From assembly GCA_020621905.1 (NCBI GenBank), contig JAHRYZ010000017.1, positions 1-33,385 on the forward strand: a stretch of 33,385 nt of DNA, written 5' to 3'. Each line of letters starts with the position of its first letter. Position 1 is the first letter of the stretch. The notes beneath the pieces are model-generated. The model did not search any database. It was not told the DNA's origin and saw only the letters and a list, made by a program, of their open reading frames with translations. The position numbers and the translations under genes were made by a program. The DNA comes from Rhizobium sp. GTDB lineage: Bacteria > Pseudomonadota > Alphaproteobacteria > Rhizobiales > Rhizobiaceae. Below are positions 18,697 to 27,948 of the stretch, piece by piece.

Positions 18697-18726
18697 AAAA
18701 GGCCGGCGATGAACCGGCCTTTTTTG
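18697..18726 (+). terminator. Rho-independent terminator downstream of uppP
   Basis: AAAAGGCCGG-CGATGAA-CCGGCCTTTTTT hairpin with T-run, A-tract on the other side (possibly bidirectional). Confidence 0.88.
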
Positions 18727-18744
18727 CAGGTCAGAACCGCAGTT

Positions 18745-18903
18745 TCACTGCGTGACCGAGATCGAACCGGTGCTGCAGGGGTCTACGCCATAGGCGGGTG
18801 CGCAATTGCCTTTGCGCGCAGCGACGGTGGACGGTGCCAGGAACGAACCGGCGATGATGACCAGTGCCGCACACGCAAAAAACAGTGCGATAGACTTACC
18901 CAT
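18745..18903 (-). CDS. Small (52 aa) putative exported protein
   Basis: Manual translation MGKSIALFFACAALVIIAGSFLAPSTVAARKGNCAPAYGVDPCSTGSISVTQ*; signal-like N-terminus, two Cys in the mature part. Below the ORF-track length cutoff. Confidence 0.6.
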   Translation of the reverse strand: MGKSIALFFACAALVIIAGSFLAPSTVAARKGNCAPAYGVDPCSTGSISVTQ

Positions 18904-19091
18904 GAAGTGGCCCCTCAAGATGATTCTGTGGTCGTCGCCGGCGGTGTCCGCGGCGCCCGAACTGGTGGTTGTTTACGCATTGCCCTCAGGGGCATCAATA
19001 GAAGATCTTGCTAAATTCGCGGTTAACGCAAGGATTTCGCCTCTGCGTCATTTGTGCAACGCAGAGACGGTCTTTCCGGTTCCCTGACGGG

Positions 19092-20072
19092 TCAGGCAGC
19101 CTTGCCCGAGCCGGTGAACTGGCCGTGCGGCCGGTATTGGACGAGATAGGTCGGCAGGATCGATTCGACCGAAGCGGGTGAGATGCCCATGCCCTCGAGC
19201 GTGCGGCCCTCTGCCTTGGCGGCGTCGGATACGACATTGTCGGACTTCAACAGCTTGACCTGGTCGCTGGTCAGCGCCGGCTTGACGAAGGGGATCATCG
19301 ACGACAGGCTGCCGATCAGCGAAGCTATGCCGAAAGGCAGCGTCAGGAAGGCGCGCTTGCGGCCGACCACGGCGAGCATGGTCTCGAGACATTCGCGGAA
19401 CGTCATGACGTCGCGGCCGCCGAGTTCATAGACCTTGCCGGGGGTGAGCTTGCCGTCGACGGAGCGTGCGACAGCCTCGGCCACGTCCTCGACATGTACC
19501 GGCTGGAATTTCGTCTTGCCGCCGCCGACGAGCGGCAGAACCGGCATGATCTTCGCCATGGCGGCGAACTTGTTGAAGAAGCCGTCTTCCGGCCCGAAGA
19601 TGATCGACGGGCGCAGGATGACGGCGTCCGGCTTGATCGAAAGCACGGCGGCCTCGGCGCGGCCCTTGGAGGCGGCATAGTCGGAGCCGGACTTGGCATC
19701 GGCGCCGATGGCCGAAACTTGGGTCAGTCGGGCGCCGGCCGAACGGGCAGCCTCGGCTACCGCGCGCGCGCCGAAGTCCTGCACGGCGTCGAAGCTGTTG
19801 CGGCCGCTCTCGAACAGGATGCCGACGCAGTTGACCACGTGGTCGGCGCCCTGGACGGCCTTGTCGACGGAGGCGCGATAGCGAAGATTGGCCTGGACGA
19901 AGGAAATCTGTCCGACATTGCCGAGCGGCTGCAGGAAGAAGGCGAGGTCGGGACGGCGCACGGCGACGCGGATGCGGTAACCACGCTTGGCAAGGGCCCT
20001 GACGACGTGACGCCCGACGAAGCCCGATCCTCCGAACACGGTGACGAGCGGCGGAAGGTTGGACAAGGTCAT
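19092..20072 (-). CDS. Complex I NDUFA9-subunit-like NAD(P)-binding protein
   Basis: TVFGGSGFVGRHVVRALAKRGYRIRVAVRRPDLAFFLQPLGNVGQISFVQANLR is typical of alphaproteobacterial NDUFA9-like SDR proteins. Confidence 0.9.
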   Translation of the reverse strand: MTLSNLPPLVTVFGGSGFVGRHVVRALAKRGYRIRVAVRRPDLAFFLQPLGNVGQISFVQANLRYRASVDKAVQGADHVVNCVGILFESGRNSFDAVQDFGARAVAEAARSAGARLTQVSAIGADAKSGSDYAASKGRAEAAVLSIKPDAVILRPSIIFGPEDGFFNKFAAMAKIMPVLPLVGGGKTKFQPVHVEDVAEAVARSVDGKLTPGKVYELGGRDVMTFRECLETMLAVVGRKRAFLTLPFGIASLIGSLSSMIPFVKPALTSDQVKLLKSDNVVSDAAKAEGRTLEGMGISPASVESILPTYLVQYRPHGQFTGSGKAA

Positions 20073-20192
20073 GGGCTGGCTCCTTGGAATAGGCATGCGC
20101 TGAGATGCGCTGAAGTTCTCGCTGTCTTTAGCCGAATCGAAAGGCGAGCGGAAGGGCCGTCTGCATGCGCGGCCCCGCGAAAAAGGTATCAC

Positions 20193-20480
20193 TCAAGCGC
20201 CTTCGACGACCACCATTTCCGCATCGGCCACTTCCTGGCGGATCTTCGCGGCAATCTGGTATTCGGGCGAGTTGTAGCAGTCGACGGCTGCCTGGTGCGA
20301 GGGGAACTCGATGACCACGTTGCGGGCCCGGGCCTTGCCTTCGAGCTCGGTGAACGCACCGCCGCGGGCGAGGAACTTTGCGCCGAACTTCTCGAAGGCC
20401 GGCTTTGCCGCCGCGACGTAGTCCTTGTAACGTTCCGCGTCGTGAATATCGACCCGTGCGATCCAGTAGCCCTTGGCCAT
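20193..20480 (-). CDS. DUF1330 domain-containing protein
   Basis: MAKGYWIARVDIHDAERYKDYVAAAKPAFEKFGAKFLARGG...EFPSHQAAVDCYNSPEYQ, DUF1330 signature. Confidence 0.92.
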   Translation of the reverse strand: MAKGYWIARVDIHDAERYKDYVAAAKPAFEKFGAKFLARGGAFTELEGKARARNVVIEFPSHQAAVDCYNSPEYQIAAKIRQEVADAEMVVVEGA

Positions 20481-20597
20481 GTTTTTGTCCCATCCTTGAC
20501 TGGTTATGCCGGTCAATTTCAGTAAATTCGCGCTACGGTCAAGCGTCCCGCGCGTCGAAGCAGCGCCGACCGTGGCCCGCTCAACAAGGAAATCAGT

Positions 20598-21689
20598 ATG
20601 CGCAGACAAGATCCGAGACGAGCGATGATCCTTGCCGGCGGCATGTGGCTGGCCGGGGCCGTGCTGGCGACCGGCTTTGTCCTTTGCGCTCCGGCGCAGG
20701 CTGAGGCCAAGGCTTGCCCCGCGCTGCTCTATGCCGAGTTACACAAACCCGCCGACCCGAAGGCGCGCCCGCTCGAGATTGCCTGCGACGTGACGCTCGG
20801 TCCGAAGGATGTGATTGCCCGGCCCATCGCCTTTTCCGGCGCCAGGGCCTCCCGCGTCACCCTCGACTGCAAGGGCGGAACGCTCGGCACGGCTGATGCG
20901 GTGATCGGCGCCAGCCGCCCGACCGTCGTGATCCGCTCGCTCAAGGGTGGCGACGGTCAGTGGAGCGTGCCGGAAGGCGTGACTGTCAGGAACTGCAGGA
21001 TCGTCGGCAATCTGCGGCTCATGGGGCTCGGCCCCAACGGGCAGGGCGAATTGGTCAAGCTTTCCTCGCGCCGCCGCGATCACACGGCAAGGGCGCAGGC
21101 GGCTGCACCAAGAGATATCCTGCTCGACAATCTCGACTTCGTCGCCCGCGGCACCGTGCCGCTCTATCTCGGCCCGGGCGTAACCAAGGTCACGGTCAAC
21201 GGATCACGCTTCCGGGGCGAAGCGAAGGGCACGGCTGTCTATCTCGATGCCGAGAGCGCCGAGAACCGTTTCACCGGAAACCTCTTTGCCATGAAGACGA
21301 CACGGCGCGAGCAGATCGCCGTCGACGGCTCGGCCCGCAACGTGATCTCCGGCAATGTCTTCGAAAACCCGGTGAACGGCGGAATCTTCCTCTACCGCAA
21401 TGCCGGCGAGGGCGGCACGATCCGCCACCAGGCGCCGCAGTACAATGTCATCGAGGGCAATACCTTCCGATACGAGCCCGCGGGCCGTCCGCGGCCGGCC
21501 ATCTGGCTCAACCAGCGCAATGGCAAGACCTCCCACCGCTTCAGGGATCCGGCCTTCCCCTTCGGCAGCAGCCTTGATCCGCGGGATTTCGCGCAATTCA
21601 ATATCGTGCGCGGCAACCGCTTCATCGGCGGGGGCAGGGGCCTCATCCGCAACACCGACCCGACCAACGAGATCGTCGGCAACGATTGA
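20598..21689 (+). CDS. Exported right-handed parallel beta-helix repeat protein
   Basis: Signal peptide ILAGGMWLAGAVLATGFVLCAPAQAEA; repeated N-x-F/I strands (NRFTGNLFAM, NVISGNVFENPVNGGIFLYRNAGEGGTIRHQAPQYNVIEGNTF, NIVRGNRFIGGGRGLIRNTD). Confidence 0.82.
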   Translation: MRRQDPRRAMILAGGMWLAGAVLATGFVLCAPAQAEAKACPALLYAELHKPADPKARPLEIACDVTLGPKDVIARPIAFSGARASRVTLDCKGGTLGTADAVIGASRPTVVIRSLKGGDGQWSVPEGVTVRNCRIVGNLRLMGLGPNGQGELVKLSSRRRDHTARAQAAAPRDILLDNLDFVARGTVPLYLGPGVTKVTVNGSRFRGEAKGTAVYLDAESAENRFTGNLFAMKTTRREQIAVDGSARNVISGNVFENPVNGGIFLYRNAGEGGTIRHQAPQYNVIEGNTFRYEPAGRPRPAIWLNQRNGKTSHRFRDPAFPFGSSLDPRDFAQFNIVRGNRFIGGGRGLIRNTDPTNEIVGND

Positions 21690-21722
21690 ACGCGTCTGCC
21701 CGGAGGAGGGAAAGGCCTGCCG

Positions 21723-22415
21723 TCAGAGGGCGGTGGCCATCTCGGCGAGGATTGCGCGCGCGGCGGCCTTGGGGTCTTCGGCCTTGACGATCGGCCGGGC
21801 GACGACGAGGTGGCTGGAGCCGGCCTTCAGCGCGTCGGCGGGCGTCATCACCCGCTTCTGGTCGCCCTTGTCGGCGCCGGCCGGGCGGATGCCGGGGGTG
21901 ACCAGCGCCATGTCGGGTCCGATCACCTTGCGCACGGCGCTTGCCTCTTCGGCCGAGCAGACGATACCGCCCATGCCGGCGATGCGGGCCTGTTCGGCGC
22001 GCTTCAGCACGAGTGTGTGCGGATCGTATTCATAGCCGGCATCGACCAGGTCCTGCTCGTCCATCGAGGTGAGCACGGTGACGCCGAGCAGGCACAGCCC
22101 CGAGCCTTCCGCCGCCTTGACCGCGGCGCGCATGGCCTTCGGATAGGCGTGCAGGGTCAGCATCGACATACCCATCTTGGCGATATTCTCGACGCCCGAA
22201 GCGACCGTGTTGTCGATGTCGAGCAGTTTCATGTCGAGGAAGATCTTCTTGCCGCTCTGGGCCAGTTCGCGGGCGAACTCCAGGCCGCCGGCGAAGGCCA
22301 GCTGGTAGCCGATCTTATAGAAGAGGATGTCGTCGCCGAGCGTTTCGACGATGGCTTCGGCTTCCCGGACGGTCGGCACATCCAGGCCGACGATGAGGCG
22401 TTCGCGTGGCGTCAT
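21723..22415 (-). CDS. pyrF: Orotidine-5'-phosphate decarboxylase
   Basis: [39 protein letters not shown]...[16 protein letters not shown]...[23 protein letters not shown]. Confidence 0.97.
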   Translation of the reverse strand: MTPRERLIVGLDVPTVREAEAIVETLGDDILFYKIGYQLAFAGGLEFARELAQSGKKIFLDMKLLDIDNTVASGVENIAKMGMSMLTLHAYPKAMRAAVKAAEGSGLCLLGVTVLTSMDEQDLVDAGYEYDPHTLVLKRAEQARIAGMGGIVCSAEEASAVRKVIGPDMALVTPGIRPAGADKGDQKRVMTPADALKAGSSHLVVARPIVKAEDPKAAARAILAEMATAL

Positions 22416-23002
22416 GGGTCGATCCCCTTCCAGTCTTCGATCGGCGTCCAGTCGCATGCGATGCGCCGATCCGCAAGAGAGAAGGCGTAAAGATTGCCGC
22501 CGCCGGGCAGCTGGTCTTCGGCGCGGCTGATCGTGATGCCGAGCAGGTGGCACCTGAGCAGCGTGCCGACTCCCCCATGGCCGACAAAGGCGATCGGAGC
22601 AGCCGGATCGTGATCGTCAAGGATGGCCGTAACCGCGCCGACGATGCGGGCCTGGGCGTCCGTCGCCCTCTCCCAGCCGCGAAAGCTCTCCAGCGGATGG
22701 GCAAAAAACCAGTCGGCGGCCTTCTCGAATTCGTCCGGCTTCAGGAAACCGGTCGCCGAGCGATCGTTTTCGTGCATCACCTCGACCGTCTCGATACCGA
22801 TGCCGGCTGCCGTGGCCAGTATCTGCGCGGTCTCGATCGCCTTGACCTCGACGCTGGAGACGATGCGTGCGAGTTGCTTCGCCCAGGGGCGTGAAGCGGC
22901 CTGTTCTGCGCGGGCGGTGCCGATCTCCGATAGTCCCCATTGCGGAACGGGGACGGCCGGATCGATCCGGACCTGGGGGTGGGTGATATAGAGGCCGAAC
23001 AT
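22412..23002 (-). CDS. Histidine phosphatase family protein
   Basis: [37 protein letters not shown]...[17 protein letters not shown]; phosphoglycerate-mutase-like fold, although the usual RHG motif reads 'THP'. Confidence 0.8.
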   Translation of the reverse strand: MFGLYITHPQVRIDPAVPVPQWGLSEIGTARAEQAASRPWAKQLARIVSSVEVKAIETAQILATAAGIGIETVEVMHENDRSATGFLKPDEFEKAADWFFAHPLESFRGWERATDAQARIVGAVTAILDDHDPAAPIAFVGHGGVGTLLRCHLLGITISRAEDQLPGGGNLYAFSLADRRIACDWTPIEDWKGIDP

Positions 23003-23021
23003 CCGGGCGTGCCGCCTGTCG

Positions 23022-23633
23022 TCAGCCGCGACGATAGATCCACAGCTGCGCCGGGGGAATGTTGCGCATCACGAAGTCGAAATGCTGGATGTGATAGCTT
23101 TCCGGCTTGGCGATGATCGGCGAAACCGCGCCATAGGAAATCTGCACGACGGGCCGTCCCGGCGGCAGGCGGTCGAGCAGCGCTTCCAGCATGCGGATGC
23201 GCGCGGCCATCGGGAAGTTGAGCAGCGGAACGGCGGAGATGACCGAGTCGAACATCTGGTCGGCGCGCGGGCCGAACGTCTTCTGCAGATCGAAGGCGTC
23301 GCCGTGGATGAAATTCACACCGGGAAAGGTCTGCACCAGATGGTCGTAAAAGTCCTCGGAATACTCGATCGAAAACAGGTTTTCCGGCTTCACGCCACGC
23401 GCCAGGATCGCCTTGGTGATCACGCCCGTTCCGGGGCCGAGTTCCAGCACCGGCAGGCTGGCATGCGGATTGACGACGCTCGCCATGCGCCGCGCGGTGA
23501 TCGAGGAAGTCGGAGCGATGGCGCCTACGGTCTTTGGCCCTTGCATCATGCCCTTGAAGAAGCGGATCTCCTCGTCGAACTTCTTCTCGAACTTCTGCTT
23601 CAAGCGTCGTACCATGGCCCAATCCCCACTCAA
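23022..23633 (-). CDS. pmtA: Class I SAM methyltransferase, phosphatidylethanolamine N-methyltransferase PmtA-like
   Basis: FFKGMMQGPKTVGAIAPTSSITARRMASVV...VLELGPGTGVITKAIL...ISAVPLLNFPMAARIRMLEALLDRLPPGRPVVQISYG resembles the rhizobial PmtA family. Confidence 0.78.
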   Translation of the reverse strand: MSGDWAMVRRLKQKFEKKFDEEIRFFKGMMQGPKTVGAIAPTSSITARRMASVVNPHASLPVLELGPGTGVITKAILARGVKPENLFSIEYSEDFYDHLVQTFPGVNFIHGDAFDLQKTFGPRADQMFDSVISAVPLLNFPMAARIRMLEALLDRLPPGRPVVQISYGAVSPIIAKPESYHIQHFDFVMRNIPPAQLWIYRRG

Positions 23634-23736
23634 GACCTAAAGCGCGTACATCCGCGCCCCGCAAATGTCGCCCGGGTTTGTCGCAAAAACAAGGCAAAAT
23701 GCCGCAACCGGCAAAATTGCCTGTGCGAATCGTGAC

Positions 23737-24854
23737 TTAAACCCGCATCGGCATCAGAACATAAAGCGCGTCGTCGCCCGCCGTGTCGCGGATCAGCGTC
23801 GGCGAACCCGCATCGGCGAGCAGGAAGATCGCGTCTTCGCCGGACAGTTGCGCGGTGATGTCGAGCAGGTATTTGGCGTTGAAGCCGATTTCCATCGCAT
23901 CATTGTCGTAGCCGACGGCCACTTCTTCCGTCGCGCTGCCGGAATCCGGGTTGTTGACGGTCAGCATCAGGTGGCCGTCCGACAGCGCCAGCTTCACGGC
24001 GCGGCCGCGCTCGGAGGAGATCGTCGACACGCGGTCGACGGCCTGGGCGAAGGTCTGGCAATCGACCCGCATCTCCTTGTCGTTGGCCGCCGGAATGACA
24101 CGCTGGTAGTCGGGGAAGGTGCCGTCGATCAGCTTGGAGGTCATGACGATCTCGCCGATGGCGAGGCGGATCTTGGCGTCGGACACCTCGACGGTGACGA
24201 TCATCTCCGGATTGTCGACCAGCTTCTGCAGTTCGCCGACCGTCTTGCGCGGAATGATGATGCCGGGCATGCCCTCCGAGCCGGATGGTGCCTCGACGTC
24301 GGCACGGGCGAGACGGTGCCCGTCGGTCGCCACCGCGCGCAGCTTGAGGGCCCCGCCGCTCTCAATCGTGTGCAGGTAGATGCCGTTCAGGTAGTAGCGG
24401 GTCTCTTCGGTCGAGATCGCGAACTGGGTGCGATCGATCAGCATCTTCAGATCGCTCGCCTTCAGCTTGAAGGAATGCGAGAAATTGCCGGCCGTCAGGT
24501 CGGGGAAGTCGGTTTCCGACAGGCATTGCAGCGAGAATTTCGAGCGGCCGGAGGCAACCGTCATCGCCGCGCCGTCCGGCGTGGTGGCGAGCAGCACTTC
24601 GGCGCCGTCCGGCAGCTTGCGGACGATTTCATAGAGCAGGTGCGCGGGAACGGTGGTCGCGCCGGCCTGCTCGACCATCGCGGGCGTCGCTTCGGTGATC
24701 TCGAGATCGAGGTCGGTCGCCTTCATCGCCAGGCTCGCACCCTCGGCGCGCAGCAAGACGTTCGACAGGATCGGGATCGTGTTGCGCCGCCGACCACGCG
24801 ATACACGTGGTTCAGCGATTTCAGAAGGTTCGACCGTTCAAGAGTAATACGCAT
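23737..24854 (-). CDS. dnaN: DNA polymerase III subunit beta, one apparent frameshift near 24790
   Basis: MRITLERSNLLKSLNHVYRVV (start 24854) in one frame, RRNTIPILSNVLLRAEGASLAMKATDLDLEITEATPAMVEQAG... to stop at 23737 in another. Inserting one T after 24790 (+ strand) gives VVERRNTIPILSNVLL, the conserved beta-clamp sequence. Confidence 0.95.
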
Positions 24855-25140
24855 GGACACTACCGCTTTCGACCTGTCGCGGTCCGGACTCGGGGACCGC
24901 ACTGTTCCTCCCGGCCTAAGAAGAGGGCCGGACAATGTGGACGGGCAAAATGGCAGGAATTGAACGAGAAAAGCAAGAGGCAGCTGCGCGGCGTTCGCAC
25001 CAAATTGACGCAATAGCTAACGCCGGTGCGGGCCCCGCGCGGCCCTTGCCCAATCGCGGGGGCTGGACGATAAGGATCGATGCGGACAGACAGGACGTGA
25101 CTGTGGCTGAGACGGCAAAGAAACGGCATCGCCGTGGACC

Positions 25141-25996
25141 TATCAGGTGGGATTGGTGATGCCGCCCGGCCGCTGGAGCCAGCTCTATCTGTCGCAACCC
25201 GATCGGCAATCTCGGCGACATCACGCTCAGGGCGCTGAAACGCTCGCCGGTGCCGATGTGCTGGCCTGGGGATACGCGCGTGACCCGCGTGCTGCTAGAT
25301 CGTTTGGCATCCAGAACCGACCTATTCTATCACGAATACAATGCCAACGAGGCGGGGCCGAAGCTGATCGCGGCTCTCGAAGCGGGCCGGTCCGTGGCGC
25401 TCGTCTCGGATGCCGGGACGCCGCTCGTTTCCGACCCCGGCTATCGTCTCGGCCAGCTGGCGATCGAGGCCGGCCATCGCGTCGTGCCGATCCCCGGCGC
25501 CTCGGCGCCGCTCGCCGCTCTCGTCGGTTCCGGCCTGCCCAATGACGCGTTCCTGTTCGCCGGCTTCCTGCCGGTCAAGGACAAGGCACGCCACGAACGG
25601 CTCGCGCAACTGCGCGAGGTGCCCGCCACCCTCATCTTCTTCGAGAGCCCGCACCGGATCGGCGACACGCTCGCCGCCGCCGCGGACGAGCTCGGCGCCG
25701 AACGGCACGCTTCGGTGTGCCGGGAGCTGACCAAGACCTTCGAGGAGTTCCGCCGCGGCTCGCTGCGGGAACTTGCCGACTACTACGTCGACCGGACCGT
25801 CAAGGGCGAAGTCGTGCTGGTGGTCGGCCCGCCGCTCGAGAAGCCCGCGCCGGAGGCCGGCGAGATCGATCGCATCCTCGGCCAGCTCGCGGAAACCCTG
25901 CCGACCGCGAAAGCGGCAACGGAAGCGGCGAAGATTACCGGCCTGCCGCGCAAGGACCTGTACCAGCGTCTGCTTGAACGGAAGAGCGAGGGATGA
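25141..25996 (+). pseudogene. rsmI: 16S rRNA (cytidine(1402)-2'-O)-methyltransferase RsmI; N-terminal third disrupted by about 10 apparent single-base deletions (5' limit approximate)
   Basis: In-frame body from NANEAGPKLIAALEAGRSVALVSDAGTPLVSDPGYRL to the end. Upstream, fragments in rotating frames reconstruct [78 protein letters not shown]. Confidence 0.85.
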
Positions 25997-26361
25997 GCAG
26001 GTACGCAGCGCCCGAAAAGCGAAAGCGCGCCGAACGTCGGGGACGGTGGTCGGAATGGGGGGCGGCCATGTATCTGCTGGCGCGAGGATATCGCATCCTC
26101 GCCATGCGCTACCGGGTCCGGGCAGGCGAGGTCGACATCATTGCCCGCCGTGGTGAAGTGATCGCCTTTGTCGAGGTGAAGGCCCGTCGCGACCTGATGG
26201 CGGCGATCGATGCGGTGACCTTCACCAGTCAGAACCGAATTCGCGCCGCTGGCGATCACTGGCTTGCCCGCCAGCCCGATGCCGCGCGTCTGTCGCGGCG
26301 CTACGACATCGTCGCCATTGTGCCCTGGAAGTGGCCTCGCCACATCGAGGGCGCGTTTTAG
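25993..26361 (+). CDS. yraN: YraN family protein (UPF0102)
   Basis: RGRWSEWGAAMYLLARGYRILAMRYRVRAGEVDIIARRGEVIAFVEVKARRD; 4-bp overlap with the rsmI stop. Confidence 0.95.
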   Translation: MSRYAAPEKRKRAERRGRWSEWGAAMYLLARGYRILAMRYRVRAGEVDIIARRGEVIAFVEVKARRDLMAAIDAVTFTSQNRIRAAGDHWLARQPDAARLSRRYDIVAIVPWKWPRHIEGAF

Positions 26362-26481
26362 GTTCGCTTTGCTTTCGTATCGGCGATTGTTGTAATTGAA
26401 GTGACACAAAACGTTTAATTCCGCGTCACACATCGCGGCTAATGCACTCCTCACCCCAATATTGGCGGAGAGGATTTTTCC

Positions 26482-27780
26482 ATGTTCAAAAAGCTTTCTT
26501 TGGCCGCTCTGGCCCTGTCCATGACCGCATCGACGACGCTGGCCGCGACCAACATCACCTGGTGGCACGGCATGGGCGGACGCAATGGCGAAGTCATCAA
26601 CGAAGTCGCCCAGAAGTTCAACGCCGCCCAGAGCGAATGCGCCCTGACACCGGTCTCCAAGGGAACCTATGAAGAGGCCCTCGCGGCCGGCATCGCCGCC
26701 TTCCGTTCCGGCGAACAGCCGAACATCCTGCAGGTGTTCGACGCCGGAGCCGCCACCATCATCAACGCCAAGGGTGCCGTCGTTGCCGCCGAAGACCTGA
26801 TCAAGGATGCCGGCTTCGAACTCAACCGTGACGATTTCATCGAGGGCGTGCGCTATTTTTACGCTGACAGCGAAGGCAAGTTCGTCGGCATGCCGTTCAA
26901 CTCCTCGGCACCGATCATGTACGTCAACACCGACGCGCTGAAGAAGGCCGGTGTCGAGGCCCCGAAGACTTGGGAAGAGTTCGAAGCCATTGCTCCGAAG
27001 CTGAAAGAGGCAGGCTACATCCCGCTCGTCCAGGCGCAGCTCACCTGGCAGTTCACCGAGAACTTCTTCTCGCGCCATAACCTGCAGTTCGCTTCGAACA
27101 ACAATGGTTACGACAGCGTCGTCGACACGACGATCAACGTCACCGACCCGAACCACGTCATGATGTACGAGAAGCTGAAGGCCTGGTACGATCAGGGCCT
27201 GTTCGGCTATTACGGCGCCGGCTGGAGCGACAACCAGAAGCCCTTCGAAGAAGGCAAGGTTGCGCTCTGGATCGGTTCGTCCGGCTCGTTCGGCGGCCTG
27301 CAGAAGACCGCGACCATGCCCTTCTCGGCGACCTTCCTGCCCTTCTGGAAGTCGGTTCATCCGGAAGGCGTTCACACCGTCATCGGCGCCGCCGCCCTGT
27401 TCGCCATGGCCGGCAAGCCGGAAGCCGAGAACAAGTGCACGGCCTCCTTCTTCCACTTCCTGACCTCGCCCGAGATCCAGAAGTTCTACCACCAGGCCAC
27501 CGGCTACGTCGCCATCACCAAGGCTGCCTATGAGCTTGCCAAGTCGGAAGGCTTCTACAACGAGAAGCCGGCCGCCGAAGTCGGCATCCAGCAGCTCTCC
27601 CTGCCGGGCGGCGAGTGGGACAAGGGTTACCGCATGGGCTTCTACCCGCAGATCCGCTCTGTGATGGAGCGCGAATACAACCGTATCTTCGCCGGCGAGA
27701 CCACGCCGAAGGAAGCCATGGAGACCATCAAGAAGGAAGCCGACGAGCTGCTCGCCCGCTTCGCCAAGACGGCCGGCTGA
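26482..27780 (+). CDS. ugpB: ABC transporter substrate-binding protein, sn-glycerol-3-phosphate type
   Basis: Signal peptide, then TNITWWHGMGGRNGEVINEVAQKFNAAQSECALTPVSKGTYEEALAAGIAAFRSGEQPNILQVFDAGAATI, UgpB-like. Confidence 0.9.
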   Translation: MFKKLSLAALALSMTASTTLAATNITWWHGMGGRNGEVINEVAQKFNAAQSECALTPVSKGTYEEALAAGIAAFRSGEQPNILQVFDAGAATIINAKGAVVAAEDLIKDAGFELNRDDFIEGVRYFYADSEGKFVGMPFNSSAPIMYVNTDALKKAGVEAPKTWEEFEAIAPKLKEAGYIPLVQAQLTWQFTENFFSRHNLQFASNNNGYDSVVDTTINVTDPNHVMMYEKLKAWYDQGLFGYYGAGWSDNQKPFEEGKVALWIGSSGSFGGLQKTATMPFSATFLPFWKSVHPEGVHTVIGAAALFAMAGKPEAENKCTASFFHFLTSPEIQKFYHQATGYVAITKAAYELAKSEGFYNEKPAAEVGIQQLSLPGGEWDKGYRMGFYPQIRSVMEREYNRIFAGETTPKEAMETIKKEADELLARFAKTAG

Positions 27781-27796
27781 TCGGTCAAGGGATATC

Positions 27797-27905
27797 GCCC
27801 CTCACCCCACCCTCTCCTCGCAAGCGGGGCGAGGGAGTGCAGATGCCGCGGCTTCGCCCTTCTCCCCGCTTGCGGGGAGAAGATGCCGGCAGGCGGATGA
27901 GGGGC
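27797..27905. repeat. RIME-like rhizobial intergenic mosaic repeat
   Basis: CCCCTCACCC...TTCTCCCCGC-TT-GCGGGGAGAAGATGCCGGCAGGCGGATGAGGGG; inner perfect 10-bp stem at 27860-27881. Matches the known rhizobial RIME consensus from memory. Confidence 0.85.
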
Positions 27906-27948
27906 TCCCGTTCCACGAAGAAGGCCCTCCTTCTTGAGAGACAGCCCC

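Noticed and set aside
25141-25335. Programmed frameshifting in rsmI or dnaN
   Set aside because: Too many shifts without slippery heptamers, and neighbouring unrelated genes show the same deletion type; error is far more likely.
25783-27492. 569-aa minus-strand ORF spanning rsmI, yraN and ugpB
   Set aside because: Antisense to three recognisable genes; low-complexity His/Asp/Arg-rich shadow translation.
27797-27905. CRISPR-like or mobile insertion because of palindromes
   Set aside because: Single copy in the window without spacers; matches a known rhizobial intergenic mosaic repeat instead.
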